DNA from: CAYVUV01 sp964455095
GTDB taxonomy: Bacteria; Desulfobacterota; Binatia; HRBIN30; CADEER01
NCBI GenBank assembly: GCA_964455095.1
Contig: CAYVUV010000170.1
Span: 1-17,402, forward strand
Length of the DNA stretch: 17,402 bases
Direction: 5' to 3'
The notes under the pieces were generated by a model. It did not search any database. It was not told where the DNA came from and was given only the letters and a program-made list of their open reading frames with translations. This document shows, piece after piece, positions 14,335 through 17,402 of the stretch; the stretch's first letter is position 1, and the number at the start of each line of letters is the position of its first letter. Made by a program: the position numbers and the translations under genes.

Positions 14335-14435
14335 ATCACGAAAGCGCGACAGTACGAAAACACGCCACTCTGATCCGGAGGCTTGAAACGTCTGAGGGTC
14401 TCTTTCGTGTTTTCGCGCTTTCGTGGTTTCGTGAT
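14335..14435. repeat. Inverted repeat with TTTCGTG-type tandem units
   Basis: Arms 14335-14364 and 14406-14435 are inverted copies with 25 of 30 bases matching, around a 41-bp centre. Each arm is itself built from short units such as CACGAAA and CGAAAACACG. It lies between the acetyltransferase gene and the next attC-like site and is far more AT-rich than its surroundings. It could be a miniature intergenic repeat or form a strong hairpin in RNA. No ORF is associated with it. Confidence 0.75.
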
Positions 14436-14458
14436 TTTCCCGTTACTGCCCAGACGCC

Positions 14459-14537
14459 GCCTAACGTCGCGCGCGATGGGTCCTTTGTGTACAAGTAACC
14501 CACCATGGCGAAATCAGCTGCATCGCGCCGATTGGAT
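14459..14537 (+). repeat. Possible terminal attC site
   Basis: The first box GCCTAAC (14459-14465) is perfect. The last box ATTGGAT (14531-14537) is one mismatch from GTTRRRY. Between them GCGCGATG (14471-14478) pairs with CATCGCGC (14521-14528), and a further TTGT/ACAA pairing lies in the centre. It sits just before the transporter gene, where the array would end. The stem is shorter than in attC 1, so this is tentative. Confidence 0.4.
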
Positions 14538-14543
14538 CAACGC

Positions 14544-14547
14544 GGAG
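14544..14547 (+). promoter_or_regulatory. Ribosome binding site (GGAG) fixing the TTG start of the transporter
   Basis: GGAG lies 7 nt before the TTG codon at 14555. No in-frame ATG lies nearby with the expected short cytoplasmic N-terminus, so the TTG start is preferred. Confidence 0.6.
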
Positions 14548-14554
14548 AGCGATC

Positions 14555-15883
14555 TTGAGCACGAGCGCACACACACCGCTCTCCGCCGGGCAGCTCCTGG
14601 CTTACGGCGGACCGATCGTCGGTCTCTCTTTCTTGCTCTTCTTCGTCCAGTTCTACTTCCTCAAATACGCGACCGACACGTTGCTGCTGCCGCCGGCGGC
14701 AGTGGGGGCCTTGTTTGCGCTGGCCAAGCTCTGGGACGCGATGTCCAACCCGATCGTCGGCAGCTGGAGCGATCGCACCCGCACGCAGCTCGGCCGCCGC
14801 CGTCCCTTTCTGTTCGGGGCCCTGCCGCTGTTGGTGGTGGGGTACGTGATGCTGTGGAGCTCGCCGCACTCGCTTGCGCCCGCGTGGCTCGGCGCCTGGG
14901 TCGGCGTGGCCCTGTTCCTGTTCTTCACCGCCTTCGTCGTCTACGCGATTCCGCATGCGGCGCTGGGGGCCGAGATGAGCACGGACTCGCACGAGCGCAC
15001 GCGCCTGTTCGGCGCCAAGCAGATCAGCTTCACCCTCGGCATCCTGGTCGCCTTCGGCGCGATCCAGTTCGCCATGAACGCCGACTCGCCACGCCTCGCC
15101 ACGGCGTCGATGGCGCTGCCGTGCGCGTTGCTCGCCGCCGCGCTGCTCGCGGTCACGCCGCTGCTGATTCGCGAACCGGCGCCGCGCGCCGGTGGGCAGA
15201 GTCTGCGCGACGGCATGCGCGACGTGCTCGGCAACGGCCCGGCGCGCATTCTTCTGTTCGTCTGGTTCGTCGAGAGCCTCGGCGTCGGCGCCGTCGGCAC
15301 CATGGCGCCGTACGTGGCGGAGTACCTCCTGCGCCGCCCCGACGTCGTCGGGACGCTGCCGGCGTCCTACGTCGTCTCCGGCATCGTGACGATTCCGCTC
15401 TGGGTGCGCCTGTCGCGCCGCTTCGGGGCGCGCGATACGTGGATCGTGGCCATGCTGCTCGGCGCCGTGTCGTTCGGTGGCCTGATGTTTCTCGGCGAGG
15501 GCGACGTGTCACCGGCAATCGGCCTGCTGGTCGTGGCGGGCTGCGCGATGGGCTGCGGCAGCGTGCTGTCGTCGTCGTTGATGGCCGACCTGATCGATCT
15601 CGACGAGCAACGCACGGGCGAGCGCAAGGAGGGGGTCTACTCGGCGTCGATGATGTTCGCCCTCAAGGTCGGCAACTCGCTGGCGACGGCGGCCAGCGGC
15701 CTGGTGCTGGGCGCGGCGGGCTTCGTCCCCAACGTCGAACAAGCGGCGGAGAGTCTGCTAGGGATGCGCATGCTCTTCGGCGGCTTGCCGTGCGCCGGCT
15801 TCATCGTCGGGGCCGCGCTGTTCATGCGCTTCCCGCTGGGGCGCAAGGCCCCCCTCGCGGTCACAATGAAGGCTTTGCGCTAG
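14555..15883 (+). CDS. GPH-family (MelB-like) sugar:cation symporter, MFS
   Basis: This 442-residue inner-membrane protein with about 12 helices belongs to the glycoside-pentoside-hexuronide symporter family. Evidence includes LWDAMSNPIVGSWSDRTRTQ (59-78) followed by LGRRRPFLFG, the family's loop 2-3 signature, and the late loop ADLIDLDEQRTGERKEGVYS. In MelB the helix II motif carries two Asp residues that bind the cation; here the first is kept (Asp61) and the second is Asn65. Coupling to Na+ or H+ may therefore differ. The start is TTG 14555. A DUF6632-like gene follows after 17 bp, so the two are probably co-transcribed. The sugar or other substrate is unknown, and distant GPH members carry non-sugar substrates. 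Confidence 0.88.
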   Translation: MSTSAHTPLSAGQLLAYGGPIVGLSFLLFFVQFYFLKYATDTLLLPPAAVGALFALAKLWDAMSNPIVGSWSDRTRTQLGRRRPFLFGALPLLVVGYVMLWSSPHSLAPAWLGAWVGVALFLFFTAFVVYAIPHAALGAEMSTDSHERTRLFGAKQISFTLGILVAFGAIQFAMNADSPRLATASMALPCALLAAALLAVTPLLIREPAPRAGGQSLRDGMRDVLGNGPARILLFVWFVESLGVGAVGTMAPYVAEYLLRRPDVVGTLPASYVVSGIVTIPLWVRLSRRFGARDTWIVAMLLGAVSFGGLMFLGEGDVSPAIGLLVVAGCAMGCGSVLSSSLMADLIDLDEQRTGERKEGVYSASMMFALKVGNSLATAASGLVLGAAGFVPNVEQAAESLLGMRMLFGGLPCAGFIVGAALFMRFPLGRKAPLAVTMKALR

Positions 15884-15900
15884 ATTGCGATGGAGGATGA

Positions 15901-16278
15901 ATGAGCGAGACGAAGACGCGACTGCTGCCCCCGTTTCTCGTTCTCTCCGGAATCGTCTGCTTGAGCGCGTACCCACTGCACGTCATCTGGCCTTCGGGGT
16001 GGGAGTGGGGCATGGAGGGGCGGCACTACCTCCACATGATCCTGGTGGTGTACGCCACGTTGGGCGTCTTTCTCATCCTCGCTGCCAAGGACCCCGCCGC
16101 GAACCGCAGCCTGCTGCTCTTCACCGCCTGGTCGAGCGTTGCGCACGGCCTGTTGATGGCGGGGCAGGCGATCGCCCTGGACAAACACGGCCACCTGGCG
16201 GGAGACGTCTCGGCCATGATGGTCCTCGGTTTGGGGCTCGCTTGGCTGATGCCGCGGCGATCGGCATGCCCGCCCTGA
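15901..16278 (+). CDS. Small four-helix membrane protein, DUF6632-like
   Basis: This 125-residue protein has four predicted membrane helices (about 10-30, 42-62, 73-92, 103-119). The sequence LSAYPLHVIWPSGWEWG, then HMILVVYATLGVFLILAAKD, then NRSLLLFTAWSSVAHGLLMA and a final GDVSAMMVLGLGLAWLMPR match the pattern I recall for DUF6632, a family without known function. A ribosome binding site GGAGG (15892-15896) lies 4 nt from the ATG. It follows the transporter gene by 17 bp and probably shares its transcript, but nothing shows a functional link. Confidence 0.8.
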   Translation: MSETKTRLLPPFLVLSGIVCLSAYPLHVIWPSGWEWGMEGRHYLHMILVVYATLGVFLILAAKDPAANRSLLLFTAWSSVAHGLLMAGQAIALDKHGHLAGDVSAMMVLGLGLAWLMPRRSACPP

Positions 16279-16359
16279 GCGATTCCCCCTGTCCGCAACG
16301 CGCCCGGGTGTGTAGGATGCGGGTCACACGTGGATTGTCGGGAAAACGGGGGATCGCGG

Positions 16360-17402
16360 ATGGGTCGTCGAGTACTGCCCTTGATGGCGTTGTCAGGGCT
16401 GTGCCTGGTCGTCGCGCTGCCGGTGGGCGCTGGCGATGCTTCCCACATCCGTCCGCGCATCGTCAACGGCGTCCTGACGCCGGCGTTTCCGACGGTTGGG
16501 GCGCTCTTGAACCCGGCGGATCTCGACACCGGCAGCGTCGGCTGTTCGGGGACGTTGATCGGCTGCGAGACGTTTCTCACCGCGGGGCATTGCGTCTGCC
16601 CGAGTGAGCTGGCGCCGTGCATCGGCCCCAACGCGCCCGACCCGTCGACCATGGGCGTGTTCTTTCAGCACGCCGGGTTCTTCAGTGTCACCAGCATTGC
16701 GCTGCGTCCGGACTTCGACTTTCCGGTCGGCGATGTCGCCGTGCTCAAGCTCGGCGCACCGGTGGTCGGCATCGCCCCGACCCCAGTTGATACGCTCGGC
16801 CCGGTCTTCGGCACGAGCGGCACGATCGTCGGCTTCGGGCGCAGCGGCGGTTCGCAGAGCGACTACGGATTGAAGCGGGCCGGCGACATCGTCACGGCAT
16901 CGTGCGCGGCGAGCGGGGTTTCGGACACGACGTCCGTGTGCTGGAACTTCACCGCGCCCGTCGGGACGCCGGGCACCGACTCGAACACCTGCAACGCCGA
17001 TTCGGGCGGCCCGTTGTTCATCGACTACGGCAGCGGGCCGGTGATCGCCGGCGTGACGTCGGGTGGACAGAATCCGAACTGTCTGGCGGACGACGCGAGC
17101 GTCGACGCGAAGGTGGCGCAGTACGCGGCGTGGATCCAGACCGAGGGCGGCGCCGATCTCGCCAACACCAGCTGCGGCAGCGGCCCGCAGGTCGGCGGCG
17201 ACGGCACGACCATCGTCGCCGCGACGGGTTCGCTGAGCGCCTCGCTGACCCAGCGCCTGCACTCGTTCGCGGTCGGCACCGGCGTCGGGCGGCTGCGCGT
17301 CGGATTCAACGCCCACGACAGCGGCACGGCGGACTTCAACCTGTACGTCAAGGCGGGCAGCGTCCCGACGCCGTCGGATTTCGACTGCGCGGCCGACGGC
17401 TC
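16360..17402 (+). CDS. Secreted trypsin-like serine protease with PPC-type C-terminal domain (3' truncated by window edge)
   Basis: The frame is open to the end of the window (347 codons seen). A signal peptide (about 1-25) precedes RIVNGVLTPAFPTVGAL (33-49), the S1A activation-site region. The catalytic triad is complete: His77 in LTAGHC, Asp125 in GDVAVLKL, Ser215 in NADSGGPLF. The usual GDSGGP has Ala at the first position. Many Cys residues could form disulfides. After the protease domain (ending about 262) a Ser/Gly linker leads into a beta domain with SLSASLTQRLHSFAV and GTADFNLYVKAG, like pre-peptidase C-terminal domains of exported proteases. The ATG at 16360 follows GGGGGAT at normal spacing. 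It should act in the periplasm or outside the cell. Confidence 0.92.
   Translation, partial: MGRRVLPLMALSGLCLVVALPVGAGDASHIRPRIVNGVLTPAFPTVGALLNPADLDTGSVGCSGTLIGCETFLTAGHCVCPSELAPCIGPNAPDPSTMGVFFQHAGFFSVTSIALRPDFDFPVGDVAVLKLGAPVVGIAPTPVDTLGPVFGTSGTIVGFGRSGGSQSDYGLKRAGDIVTASCAASGVSDTTSVCWNFTAPVGTPGTDSNTCNADSGGPLFIDYGSGPVIAGVTSGGQNPNCLADDASVDAKVAQYAAWIQTEGGADLANTSCGSGPQVGGDGTTIVAATGSLSASLTQRLHSFAVGTGVGRLRVGFNAHDSGTADFNLYVKAGSVPTPSDFDCAADG

Larger units (their letters stand above)
12033..14537 (+). mobile_element. Integron-like gene cassette array without integrase (CALIN-like)
   Basis: Two convincing attC sites (12033-12122, 12596-12659), one partly decayed site (13718-13807) and two doubtful ones (13101-13147, 14459-14537) bound a series of small genes, all on the plus strand. 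Each gene starts shortly after an attC and stops at or just before the next one. Contents are a secreted unknown, a lipoprotein, a toxin-antitoxin pair and an acetyltransferase. Functions and composition are unrelated, as in chromosomal integrons. No complete integrase is in the window. Flanking genes look chromosomal (HELLH protein on the left, GPH transporter on the right). Confidence 0.75.

Noticed and set aside
16393..17316. 307-codon minus-strand frame opposite the trypsin-like gene
   Set aside because: Shadow of the serine protease, whose complete triad lies on the plus strand.

Overview
The window is high-GC DNA with long, closely packed genes, as expected of a free-living bacterium. 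Several features suggest an uncultured delta-proteobacterial-type lineage (Desulfobacterota or Binatota sensu lato): the variant MetH C-terminus, a sugar dehydrogenase with a C-terminal GKSKLIIK-type module, a trypsin with a pre-peptidase C-terminal (PPC) domain, and a set of periplasmic and membrane proteins of unknown role. This taxonomic guess rests on resemblance from memory and is weak.

Layout. (1) 1-1719 (+): the C-terminal part of cobalamin-dependent methionine synthase, cut by the left edge. (2) 1732-2570 (-): a HepT/MntA toxin-antitoxin pair, convergent with metH. (3) 2670-8192 (-): a tight four-gene operon. In transcription order it encodes a 7TM membrane protein with an inactive transglutaminase-like domain, an ATP-grasp ligase of the alpha-L-glutamate-ligase-like family, a secreted protein with a second degenerate transglutaminase-like domain, and a secreted caspase-fold (C25/gingipain-like) cysteine peptidase. 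The last three genes are coupled by a 43-nt and then a 4-nt overlap. This is the best candidate for an undescribed system: a cytoplasmic peptide-bond-forming ligase, a membrane sensor or transporter-like protein, a non-catalytic periplasmic binding protein and a protease. (4) 8193-8812: about 620 bp with no convincing gene, then a small XRE-type regulator (8813-9022). (5) 9075-10781 (-): a secreted PQQ-type glucose/sorbosone dehydrogenase, divergent from a membrane protein with an HELLH zinc-protease motif (10911-11651).

(6) About 11650-14540 (+): an integron-like cassette array without a complete integrase (CALIN-like). Two attC sites are convincing (12033-12122 and 12596-12659): each has a GTTRRRY core and a stem interrupted by unpaired single bases. 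A third (13718-13807) is partly decayed, and two more are doubtful (13101-13147, 14459-14537). All cassette genes lie on the same strand: a secreted unknown, a lipoprotein, a DUF433/DUF5615 toxin-antitoxin pair and a GNAT acetyltransferase. An 11-residue fragment resembling the N-terminus of integron integrases lies just upstream. A 30-bp-arm inverted repeat built on TTTCGTG-like units lies near the far end.

(7) 14555-16278 (+): a GPH-family sugar/cation symporter and a small DUF6632-like membrane protein, probably one transcript. (8) 16360-17402 (+): a secreted trypsin-like serine protease with a PPC-type domain, cut by the right edge. No tRNA, rRNA, CRISPR array or insertion-sequence transposase was seen.
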